Below are positions 51,845 to 59,949 of a DNA stretch of 64,000 bases, piece after piece. Positions within the stretch are counted from its first letter, which is position 1. Every line of letters begins with the position of its first letter. A program made the translations under genes and the position numbers. Under the pieces are notes generated by a model. That model worked only from the letters and a program-made list of their open reading frames with translations. It did not search any database and was not told the DNA's origin. This DNA is from JAXLWB01 sp046328715 (GTDB lineage Bacteria; Chloroflexota; Anaerolineae; Caldilineales; Caldilineaceae), in contig JAXLWB010000011.1 in assembly GCA_046328715.1 (NCBI GenBank), positions 62,001-126,000 on the forward strand, read 5' to 3'.

Positions 51845-54745
51845 ATGGGAGAAACATCAGTTCTCAGATCAACCCAAGATGCACGCGCCGTGGCCCAGCA
51901 ATTGCTAGCCTCCTTTGCTGAGGCGCGCCCGTTGATCACGTCCGACGTGATCGAGGCACTGCGCCAAATGGTTGATGAAGTCAAGCACCAGGACCCAGCG
52001 CAGGCATTACAGATTGCACAGACTGCGATGGCTGCTGCTGCCCTAATCGCTGACCCCTCTGCACATGCTGCTGCCGCCCGTGCCAAAGCTACTGCCCATG
52101 TCTTTCTCTTTGAACTACCTGCTGCATTGGAACACTATCGTCAGGCCGAGCAGATTTACCGTCAACTCGGCGCACTGCAGCAACAGGTCAGCGTATTGTC
52201 ACCCCAGGTCTACGTACTGAATGCGCTAGGCGATCCGGCGGCAGCGCTGCATCTGGCGGACGAGGTGCGTCCGCTCTGTCATGCCCTCGGTCAGGTTGGG
52301 CTTGCCTCGCTGGTCAATCTAGAGATGAATGTGGGCACGGTCCATATTCAAGCAGGTCGCTACGAAGCCTCACTCGCCGCCTGCGACCGGGCTACTGCTG
52401 CCGCCGAGGCGCTGGGCGATCAGGCTGCGCTGGGGCGGATCGAGATCAACCGTGCAAATGTCTATCAAGAATTGGATCGCTACAGCGAGGCCGAACATTG
52501 CTATCAACGGGCGCGACAGATCTTGGTTGCCAGTAATCAAAATCGTCAACAGGTTGCGTTGGTTGATCTCAATTTAGGCTTGCTGGCGATGCGGCGCGCC
52601 GAATTTTGGCAGGGATTGCAACATCTAGAACAGGCACGAACAGGCTATCTTTCCACCACGCACCTCGCCTGGGTCGATTTCAACCGTGCGCTAGTCTATC
52701 ATCGGCTCAATCTCAATGCCGAGACATTACAATTGGCTGCGGCTGCGGTAGACGCTTTGAACCACAGCGGTTCCCAGCGCGAAGTAGCGATGGCATTGCA
52801 GGTGTGGGCCAGCGCCGCCGAAAAAAGTGGCGCAAGCAGCGAGGCCGAACAACTTCTACAGCGCGCCCGGTGGCTCTTTTCTGAGCTTGGTGCAGCGGTG
52901 ATGGTGGCCCAGGTCGATCTGGCCCTTGCTCAGATTGCGCTGCACGGCAAACAATTCGACAGTGCACATCTACATCTGACGACGCTGAGAAATTTCTCTG
53001 ATCTATCTCGCATTCCCTCTCTGGCCATTCAAACCGACCTGCTTGATGCCGAACTACAACTGCAAGCGGCTGAGCCTGATTTTACCTCAATCCTGCATTT
53101 GCTTGACCATGCGATTGTATTGATTCCGGAGGATGTGCAAAATCACCTCCGGCTCGAAGCCTATCGACTGAAAGCACAAACGCTTGCTCGCCTGGATGAC
53201 ATCCCCGCAGCGCGTGCTGCTTATGCGGTTGCCATCCAGGCGGCCATCGACATTCGTCTCACCCTGTTGCTCGATGAGTTTCAGATTGCATTTCTGGAAG
53301 AGCAGTTGCCACTTTTCTGGGAGGCGGCTGCACTTTCGCTGCGTGCAGGCGAAGAACTCGAGGAAGTGGCACAGATTTTGGCCCTGGCTACAACCACGCC
53401 TGAGCAACATCAAGGTGTGACCACCGACGCACTTTCAAGCGATGATCTGGCAGAACTGCAACGGCTGCGCAACGATTGGCATTGGCAACAGAGTAAAGTA
53501 GAGACATTAACCAGCACTGCCCCTCTGCAAAATAACGGCGAACTGGTGAACACTCAAAAGGCATTGGGGCAACTTGAAGTGCAAATTGCCGACCGATGGC
53601 GGCGACTTGGTACTCGCACGCCGCTCAGCCAGCCACCCGACATAACAACCTCACCCAAAAGCCAGACTCGGCTGTTTACGTGGAGCGCAAAAGATTACGC
53701 CCAACAATTGCAGCATGCGCTGGAGCAAGGGAAAGAGAGTGGCAAAGCCGCCTACTTGCATTACTTTATCATGGGGCAGCAACTTTCCATCCTGGTTGGC
53801 CGGCCTGACAGCCTGCGCTGTTACTCATTGGGGGCAACCAACGGCATCGACAGCGCCTTGCGCGCCTGGCGCCATCACCTGCGTGATTGGGCCTTGATCG
53901 ACAGTCAGCCCGAATTGGCTAGGCAACTTGCTGCGCGTCCGCTGACCCTGTTACGACGGTTATTGATCGAACCGTTGCTTGCATCGATTGCGGATTGTGA
54001 CCATCTCTACCTGATCCTGCCGCCCCAGTGGAGCGATCTGCCAATTGCTGCTTTGCTTGATCGAGGCTCCGCATTGATTGAACGTTGGAGTGTGACACAA
54101 TTGCTTTCGCCATTTTCGTTGCTTGCTCCTCACACAGGTCGAGATAGGCGGAATCTCACTCAGCCCAAGGATCGTCACGCCTTATTGGTTGGAATTGCAG
54201 AGATGGCAGGGCTGAACCAAACCAGGAGCGAATTGCACCGCATTGCCGAGCTAGCTCCCCAACCGTGGCAATGGCAACTCCTACTCGATGAACAAGCCAC
54301 ACATGAACAGCTTCTTAGTCAGATGGTTGGATGTGATCTTCTGCATATTGCCTCGCATGCTACTTTCCGTGCTGATAATCCGCTCTTCTCTTGGCTACAA
54401 CTGGCCGACGGCCGGCTGAGTGTGGCAGAGCTTTACCACCGAGTGCGGTTGCAACGGCGTCCGTTAACCGTTCTTAGCGCCTGTGAAACTGCGCGGGGAC
54501 AACATAGCGGCTTGTTGGGGGTGGCGCGGGCGCTCTTAGCTGTGGGCGCGGGCGAGTTGATTGCGACACAGTGGAAGGTGGAAGATCGGGCCAGCGCTGA
54601 ACTGATGAGCGAGTTCTATCAACACTGGTTTGCCACCAGTGAAGTTGCCCATTTCCGCGCTGCAACTGCCCTGGCCAAGGCGCAGCGCAAAGTTGCGAAC
54701 ACCTTGCATCCTGCGTACTGGGCGGGTTTTGTGAACATAAAGTAA
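51845..54745 (+). CDS. TPR-CHAT protein (caspase-like peptidase)
   Basis: 966 residues from ATG 51845; a GTG at 51815 would add ten, and neither has a clear ribosome-binding site. TPR helices fill about 60-480, a helical linker follows, and the C-terminal third is a CHAT domain of the caspase/separase clan. The catalytic His lies in LLHIASHATF near 836 and the Cys in TVLSACETARG near 879, both preserved, so it should be an active protease. CHAT enzymes with TPRs are known as sensor-triggered proteases, for example the Csx29 component of type III-E CRISPR. Here it is flanked by sigma/anti-sigma genes and a secreted protein. Predicted cytoplasmic; the target is unknown. Confidence 0.9.
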   Translation: MGETSVLRSTQDARAVAQQLLASFAEARPLITSDVIEALRQMVDEVKHQDPAQALQIAQTAMAAAALIADPSAHAAAARAKATAHVFLFELPAALEHYRQAEQIYRQLGALQQQVSVLSPQVYVLNALGDPAAALHLADEVRPLCHALGQVGLASLVNLEMNVGTVHIQAGRYEASLAACDRATAAAEALGDQAALGRIEINRANVYQELDRYSEAEHCYQRARQILVASNQNRQQVALVDLNLGLLAMRRAEFWQGLQHLEQARTGYLSTTHLAWVDFNRALVYHRLNLNAETLQLAAAAVDALNHSGSQREVAMALQVWASAAEKSGASSEAEQLLQRARWLFSELGAAVMVAQVDLALAQIALHGKQFDSAHLHLTTLRNFSDLSRIPSLAIQTDLLDAELQLQAAEPDFTSILHLLDHAIVLIPEDVQNHLRLEAYRLKAQTLARLDDIPAARAAYAVAIQAAIDIRLTLLLDEFQIAFLEEQLPLFWEAAALSLRAGEELEEVAQILALATTTPEQHQGVTTDALSSDDLAELQRLRNDWHWQQSKVETLTSTAPLQNNGELVNTQKALGQLEVQIADRWRRLGTRTPLSQPPDITTSPKSQTRLFTWSAKDYAQQLQHALEQGKESGKAAYLHYFIMGQQLSILVGRPDSLRCYSLGATNGIDSALRAWRHHLRDWALIDSQPELARQLAARPLTLLRRLLIEPLLASIADCDHLYLILPPQWSDLPIAALLDRGSALIERWSVTQLLSPFSLLAPHTGRDRRNLTQPKDRHALLVGIAEMAGLNQTRSELHRIAELAPQPWQWQLLLDEQATHEQLLSQMVGCDLLHIASHATFRADNPLFSWLQLADGRLSVAELYHRVRLQRRPLTVLSACETARGQHSGLLGVARALLAVGAGELIATQWKVEDRASAELMSEFYQHWFATSEVAHFRAATALAKAQRKVANTLHPAYWAGFVNIK

Positions 54746-54758
54746 AGGCAAAACATTG

Positions 54759-54795
54759 ATGTCGGAAATTTTTCATCCAATGCATTGAATACTCT
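54759..54795 (+). promoter_or_regulatory. Promoter-like motif, copy 2
   Basis: ATGTCGGAAATTT (54759-54771), eight variable bases, then ATGCATTGAATACTC. It is the counterpart of 51030-51066, with the TGCATT block again exactly 57 bases before the start codon (54838). Sequences outside the blocks are unrelated, so the similarity is confined to the promoter. Confidence 0.7.
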
Positions 54796-54837
54796 AGATC
54801 AATAGTTCGAGCATCCATAGAGGAGCAACGGAACGTT

Positions 54838-57800
54838 ATGATAGGCTACTCTTCACCGTGTAGATACAGTGTTCTGTTTACAATTGCGCTTTTTGTCGCC
54901 TGGTTGGCCATTGCCTTGACCAGCAACCCAGTGCAAGCTGCCAGCGATACATTTAACTGTCCGGGTGCACGGGGCGGAATTAGTAGCTTCCCGATTCAAG
55001 GCATCAAGTGGCACGATATCAACGGTAACCAACTGCAAGATAAAGATGAGCCTGGGCTCCCTGGCATCACAATTGAAGCCATCGGCCAAATGTCGAATGG
55101 CGCACAGGTAATCACACGTACTGTTACCAATGACAAAGGTGAGTTCTGCATTGGCGGTCCTGTGCTTGTTGATGGTATCTATCAGGTGAAGGAAGTGTTG
55201 AGTCAAGGGCAGCTAGCCGAATGGGAACAGACTTTCCCGCCCAGCGGCGTCTATTCGGTGACAGTGGGACCCAATACGCCCTTTATCACCTTTGGCAACA
55301 AGCAGAAAGCTGATCTGGTGATCGACAAGGCGCGCATCACTAATCCTGTCTATTACGGACAGCCGATCTCCTATAGCTTGACCGTTAACAATCTCGGTCC
55401 TGGGCTGGCGACCGGGCCGATCACCGTCACCGATGTGATCACCAATTCGCCGCTGCTGACCCTGCCGATTAGCGTCACTGCGCCAGCGCCCTGGAACTGT
55501 ATGGTACTTGGTGGTGGCATTCGTTGTATTCATCCGGGGCCGCTGCCGGCGAGCAGTGCGTTGCCGCAAATTACGATAACCGCTACTGTGGTTACAACAC
55601 CCCCTCAACCGCAGCAGCCCCTGCGTAACTGCGCCACCGTACGACCGCTGGCAGACAAAAATCCGCAAAACAACGAGGATTGCGACGTCACCGATCAAAT
55701 ACAATTCCCGACGAAACTGCCTGATCTGAGCCTCACCAAAGAGGCCTCGCCAACAGTCTTTATCATCGGCCAGCCTGCCTATTGGGTAATCAATGTGAGC
55801 AATCTCGGCCCAGGTAGCACATTAGGTCCGATCTTTGTCACTGACACGGTGCCTGCACTTTTCACGATTCTCGGTGCAACGGGAAGCGGTTGGAACTGCA
55901 CGGTTGTAGGGCAACAGGTGACTTGTGCTCATCCTGGACCTATGGCTGCTGGCAACAGCTTGCCGCCCATTCTGATTCACGTCGTGCCTGGATCGGGTGT
56001 GACGCAAATTGAAAACTGCGCCGAAACCAACACCAAGGGCGACCCCAAATCAGAGAACAATCGTAACTGTGCTACGGTCGAAATCAAGTCCGATCAAAAG
56101 CCGCCACCTGACGTCACCGTTCGCAAACAGATTTCGGGCAGCGTGACTTCTCCGGGGAGTGCTACCTTCTCTGTCACGGTCATCAATATCGGTTCTGGCC
56201 CAACGACCGGCCCGATCTTCATGACTGACACCCTGCCTGCCTATCTGACTCCGATAACCGCCAACGCACCTGCACCGTGGAGTTGTTCCATGAGCGGGCA
56301 GATGGTCAGTTGCACTCACCCCGGCCCAGTACCACCTGGAAACTCGTTGCCCACGATTGTGATTACTGCCAACGTAGCTAGCGGCGTTGCTCAGCTTGCC
56401 AATTGCGCCCTTGTCAACACAACAGGCGACGTCAAACCCAATAACAACCAAGGCTGCGTCGAAACCATTCTCAACCCAGGTAAGCCGGATCTTGGGGTTC
56501 GCAAAGCGATTTCAACTTCATTGACGGCGGGTGGAACTGGTATCTTCTCGATCACGGTCAAGAATCTTGGCACGGGCGTGGCGACCGGTCCGATCACAGT
56601 CACCGACACACTAATTCCCGCATTGACGCCAATTTCTGTCACTGCTGCACCGCCGTGGAATTGTTCGAGCAGCGGCCAGACGGTTGGCTGTGTCCATCCT
56701 GGGGCGTTGGCTCCAGGCGCTACCTTACCGCCAATTTTTATCACAGTGAACGTGGCAGCAGGCATCAGCGGCTTTGAAAATTGTGCCAAAGTCGCAGTGA
56801 ACGGCGATGGCAAACTCAACAATAATCAGCACTGTATCGGCGGTCAGGTGATCGAACAGGGCAAGCCTGATCTCGAACTAGACAAAAAGCCCGAAGGTGA
56901 GATTATCAACGGCACACCGGGAAGTTTCCTATTGACTGTGAGCAACGTTGGCAGTGCCGCTGCTAGTGGGCCAATCACGGTGACCGACATCTTGCCGCCC
57001 GGTTTGACCCCGACTTCGGCCAATGCGCCAGCGCCCTGGAGTTGTACGATTGGCGGGCAAACGGTGACCTGTGTCCATCCCGGTCCCCTGGCTGCTGGCG
57101 CAAGTCTACCCACGATTCAGCTCTTCGTCACCGTGAAGATCCATGACGGTCAAAACCTAGTGAACTGTGCCAAGGTAAGTGGCGTCGGTGACAGTAACCT
57201 GTTCAACAATCGAGACTGTGTCAACGTTTTGGCTGACAGTGACCACGATCTCGTCGCTGATACGATTGAATGCCCGAACGGCATTGCCGTCTGCCCTGAC
57301 CGGGATCTAGATGGGCTGACCGATTATCTGGACGATGACGACGATGGTGACGGCATCCCAACTGCGAATGAAATCAACGAGGATGGCTCGGCTGTGGATA
57401 GCGACAGTGACGCTATTCCCGATGCGCAGGACAACTGTACGCTCAAGGACGCAGGCGGGAGCAAATGCAAAGAGGATGTCTACGTTTGGAAGATCAAGCC
57501 ACGCAATGGTTCGCCGATACAACAAGGTTCGGATGGCAATGTCCAGGCGGGTGGCTGCATTTCCTGCGGCGTTTCGATCAGCAACATTGCGATTGATGAG
57601 CGTGGTGTACATCGTATGCGTGGTCTAGCCCTCGATCTCAACCTGCCTGGTGTCGGAGACGAGTCTCCAGGTGTCGGCTACACCATTCTGCTAGAGGCTG
57701 ATGTGGATGGTGATGGAGAATTCGAGCCGCTAGGGACAATTCAACTACTGGGTGATGGCAGTGTGCGTTCAACGTTCGGTGAAGCACTGTTGCTGCATAT

Positions 57801-58158
57801 CGAAGTGTGGCAGAATGGACAGAAAATTGGCGAGTTTGATCTCAAGGCGGGTGACCTGGGCAAGCTCGTCGGCGCTGGGTCGCAGATTTCGTTCCAGGGG
57901 TTGCCGCCAGGAAGCTCGTCGGCTGGTATGAGTTTACATTTTGCGGCAAACTTTGACTTTACCCCGAGCGGTCAACTCGTGTCCGCAGCAACTTTGACCG
58001 GTGACGAACTACGCATCCGTGCCGTCAATCCGACCCTGGTTGCCGATGGAATCGATCAGGTAACGGTGACTACAGATGGCACTGAAAGCTTTACTATCCA
58101 AGGCGTCGGCGAGATCTCAGGGGGGACATCGGTTTACCTGCCATTGGTCGTGCGCTAA
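54838..58158 (+). CDS. Secreted DUF11-repeat surface protein with LPLVVR tail
   Basis: 1106 residues. Signal peptide about 8-34 (ending NPVQAAS), an SdrD-B/Cna-B-like domain about 50-150 (WHDINGNQLQDKDEPGLPGI), and five DUF11-type repeats of about 125 residues starting near 158, 296, 421, 546 and 677. Each has NLGxGxxTGPIxVTDT and a conserved NCxxV...NN..C pair of cysteines. A calcium-type D-rich segment (DLDGLTDYLDDDDDGDG) near 820 follows, and then a beta-rich C-terminal domain ending SVYLPLVVR. GGAG lies 12 bases before the ATG. It has the promoter motif shared with the anti-sigma gene. Likely a cell-surface stalk or adhesin. Codon use looks like its neighbours. Confidence 0.9.
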   Translation: MIGYSSPCRYSVLFTIALFVAWLAIALTSNPVQAASDTFNCPGARGGISSFPIQGIKWHDINGNQLQDKDEPGLPGITIEAIGQMSNGAQVITRTVTNDKGEFCIGGPVLVDGIYQVKEVLSQGQLAEWEQTFPPSGVYSVTVGPNTPFITFGNKQKADLVIDKARITNPVYYGQPISYSLTVNNLGPGLATGPITVTDVITNSPLLTLPISVTAPAPWNCMVLGGGIRCIHPGPLPASSALPQITITATVVTTPPQPQQPLRNCATVRPLADKNPQNNEDCDVTDQIQFPTKLPDLSLTKEASPTVFIIGQPAYWVINVSNLGPGSTLGPIFVTDTVPALFTILGATGSGWNCTVVGQQVTCAHPGPMAAGNSLPPILIHVVPGSGVTQIENCAETNTKGDPKSENNRNCATVEIKSDQKPPPDVTVRKQISGSVTSPGSATFSVTVINIGSGPTTGPIFMTDTLPAYLTPITANAPAPWSCSMSGQMVSCTHPGPVPPGNSLPTIVITANVASGVAQLANCALVNTTGDVKPNNNQGCVETILNPGKPDLGVRKAISTSLTAGGTGIFSITVKNLGTGVATGPITVTDTLIPALTPISVTAAPPWNCSSSGQTVGCVHPGALAPGATLPPIFITVNVAAGISGFENCAKVAVNGDGKLNNNQHCIGGQVIEQGKPDLELDKKPEGEIINGTPGSFLLTVSNVGSAAASGPITVTDILPPGLTPTSANAPAPWSCTIGGQTVTCVHPGPLAAGASLPTIQLFVTVKIHDGQNLVNCAKVSGVGDSNLFNNRDCVNVLADSDHDLVADTIECPNGIAVCPDRDLDGLTDYLDDDDDGDGIPTANEINEDGSAVDSDSDAIPDAQDNCTLKDAGGSKCKEDVYVWKIKPRNGSPIQQGSDGNVQAGGCISCGVSISNIAIDERGVHRMRGLALDLNLPGVGDESPGVGYTILLEADVDGDGEFEPLGTIQLLGDGSVRSTFGEALLLHIEVWQNGQKIGEFDLKAGDLGKLVGAGSQISFQGLPPGSSSAGMSLHFAANFDFTPSGQLVSAATLTGDELRIRAVNPTLVADGIDQVTVTTDGTESFTIQGVGEISGGTSVYLPLVVR

Positions 58159-58159
58159 C

Positions 58160-58189
58160 GGTAGCACAAGAATATATTCTTGTGCTACC
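58160..58189. terminator. Bidirectional hairpin between convergent genes
   Basis: GGTAGCACAAGAAT pairs perfectly with ATTCTTGTGCTACC around a 2-base gap. It overlaps the stop codon of the convergent membrane protein gene (58185) and lies directly after the DUF11 gene. Confidence 0.85.
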
Positions 58190-58901
58190 TAACCAACTTC
58201 ACAATTCCTGTAGCTATCAAGCCTAATGTGTAGGCTACACTGTAATAAATGAAAAGCGGTTGCTGGCCCTTGCGCCAGAGCAAGCCAATCGACACAACTG
58301 CCAGCAGTGCAACAATATAAAGGTCCAAACCAATCGGCTCAAAACCAAGATTGGCAAAGATGCCGAGTGCGATAAAGAGCGAATTGATGACGATCCCCAC
58401 TTTGTCGCCTCGGCGCATCGCGGTTGGTGCAACAAAGAGTGCCTGAATCCAGAGCAGCGTGACGTTGAGCAAGGTAAAACCTGCAAACCAGATCCAGTGC
58501 GAAAACTCATCATCGTTAAAAATGACGATCCGACAGAGATCGTTGCCCACCCCTTGTGGACAGTAGCGAATGTGTAGGTAGTTGGTGATCTCGTGATCCC
58601 CGTAGCCCGCCCCAAAGAAATAGATCCCTATTACAAAGACCAGATTGGCCAATCGATGGCTGAAAATATTGCTGGTTGTGCTGTTGCTTTCCACGTGCTG
58701 CTTGAGCAGTTGAAGTACCACCAACGTGATCAGCGGCAAGGTCAGCATGTTATGAAAATCCACCCAGCGCAGAAATTGATTGGCTGCTACATAGCCAGTC
58801 GTCAAACTGCTCAGCCGATTGATCGAGAGGAGAATTACAACGACGGATTGAAGGGTGAGATAAAGATGAATGCGGTTGAAGTATTTGCTAGCGGTGTTCA
58901 T
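58185..58901 (-). CDS. Membrane protein of unknown function
   Basis: 238 residues, taking ATG 58901 because AGGA stands about 8 bases upstream; ATG 58910 would add three residues. Six or seven hydrophobic segments are spread evenly. Between the third and fourth is a polar outward or inward loop with two cysteines and a cluster of acidic and His residues (GDHEITNYLHIRYCPQG...DDEFSHW). I do not recognise the family. The motif GAGYGDHE and the following His/Asp residues could bind metal, as speculation. Convergent with the DUF11 gene and sharing its terminator. Confidence 0.72.
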   Translation of the reverse strand: MNTASKYFNRIHLYLTLQSVVVILLSINRLSSLTTGYVAANQFLRWVDFHNMLTLPLITLVVLQLLKQHVESNSTTSNIFSHRLANLVFVIGIYFFGAGYGDHEITNYLHIRYCPQGVGNDLCRIVIFNDDEFSHWIWFAGFTLLNVTLLWIQALFVAPTAMRRGDKVGIVINSLFIALGIFANLGFEPIGLDLYIVALLAVVSIGLLWRKGQQPLFIYYSVAYTLGLIATGIVKLVR

Positions 58902-59000
58902 CGTTGGCATCCTGGATCCTGAAATATGAATTGACTATTGCCAACTAGATTATGATGAGTAACTGCTCATCCCACAGACCGAAAATTAGTCACTTTATTG

Positions 59001-59426
59001 TCACTCTTCCATCGGCGGATGTTCGCCGTAAGTTATCCACAGAACTCGGCTGTCTACCACATAATCATTATTGAGTCGTAACTCGATAACAGTAGCACGT
59101 CCTGTCGGCGTGTGGCCTATGATATGAGTGCCACCATTTTCCCATCGAAAATGTTCATGCCATTTCTGCCTCCGTGGATTGAACAACGCAACGATTTCGC
59201 CGCTTACTGGATCGTGTCCAGTGGATTTTGCACCCTTGAACTCATTGCAGCGATAGCAGGCAGCACAGAGGTTATCTAGTGAATCACTACCTCCTAGAAT
59301 TTTGGCAATAATATGATCAACGACGAGCGGCATACCAATCATGCGCCTTGGAGTTTTGCAATACTCACAGCGGTTATCTGCGCGTTCAAAAACCTGTTTG
59401 CGAATTGGTTCCGCTAAGTTAGCCAT
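59001..59426 (-). CDS. HNH endonuclease
   Basis: 141 residues from ATG 59426; the longer frame reaches into the upstream gene. The HNH core is complete: CEYCKTP zinc pair near 20, LVVDHIIAKILGG with the catalytic His near 38, DNLCAACYRCNEFKG with the Asn and second zinc pair near 52-65. After the core the chain continues with FNPRRQKWHEHFRW and a beta-rich end. Small stand-alone HNH proteins of this shape are common in cyanobacteria and Chloroflexota; their role (defence, toxin or homing-type nuclease) is mostly untested. It begins 11 bases after the stop of the RHH-like gene, so both are one operon. Confidence 0.87.
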   Translation of the reverse strand: MANLAEPIRKQVFERADNRCEYCKTPRRMIGMPLVVDHIIAKILGGSDSLDNLCAACYRCNEFKGAKSTGHDPVSGEIVALFNPRRQKWHEHFRWENGGTHIIGHTPTGRATVIELRLNNDYVVDSRVLWITYGEHPPMEE

Positions 59427-59437
59427 AGAAAACGATC

Positions 59438-59842
59438 TTAATGGGGTGAAGGAAGTGGAAAACCACGCCAACGAAGCAGTGCCCAGGCGTACGCTTTGCG
59501 CAGCATCAATTCATCGGCTTCTGTGCGAAGTTTCTGTAGTTCTTGTCGCTCAAGCTCGGAGATATTTCCCTCTGAGTTTTTGTCTAACAATTCAAGGTGA
59601 CGCTGTTGTTGAGAGGAGGAAATTTCAGCATTGGCGATAGTCCGTAAGGAGCGAACAGAGAGTTGTTGCATCTGCAGCAACTCTGCTTTGAGCTTTGGTG
59701 ACTCACTTGGTATTTTGGGCGGCAGATTACCTTCAATACTTTGGCGCACAATCTGTTCCAGAGATTGCTGTGACGAGGCTGCGATCATCTCTAGATATTT
59801 CACAGTTGTATCCGGTAAATTAATAGTGAAAGTTTGTGACAT
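59438..59842 (-). CDS. Small RHH-like protein preceding HNH endonuclease
   Basis: 134 residues. The N-terminus SQTFTINLPDTTVKYLEMIAASSQQSLEQIVRQSI has the strand-helix-helix layout of ribbon-helix-helix DNA-binding antitoxin-type proteins. The middle is a Gln/Glu-rich helical segment that probably forms a coiled coil (about 50-110), and the end (LMLRKAYAWALLRWRG) is an amphipathic helix. It is immediately upstream of the HNH gene and could regulate the pair or hold the nuclease in check. This is inference from layout; no family is claimed. Confidence 0.72.
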   Translation of the reverse strand: MSQTFTINLPDTTVKYLEMIAASSQQSLEQIVRQSIEGNLPPKIPSESPKLKAELLQMQQLSVRSLRTIANAEISSSQQQRHLELLDKNSEGNISELERQELQKLRTEADELMLRKAYAWALLRWRGFPLPSPH

Positions 59843-59949
59843 GGGTACCCCGACCTGCTCAACGCAAGATATAACCTAAAATCTCTCAGGATTGTACCAC
59901 AAACTTTACGCAATTGTATTGTTCTTTTTGTCTTGATATCATACCTAGT

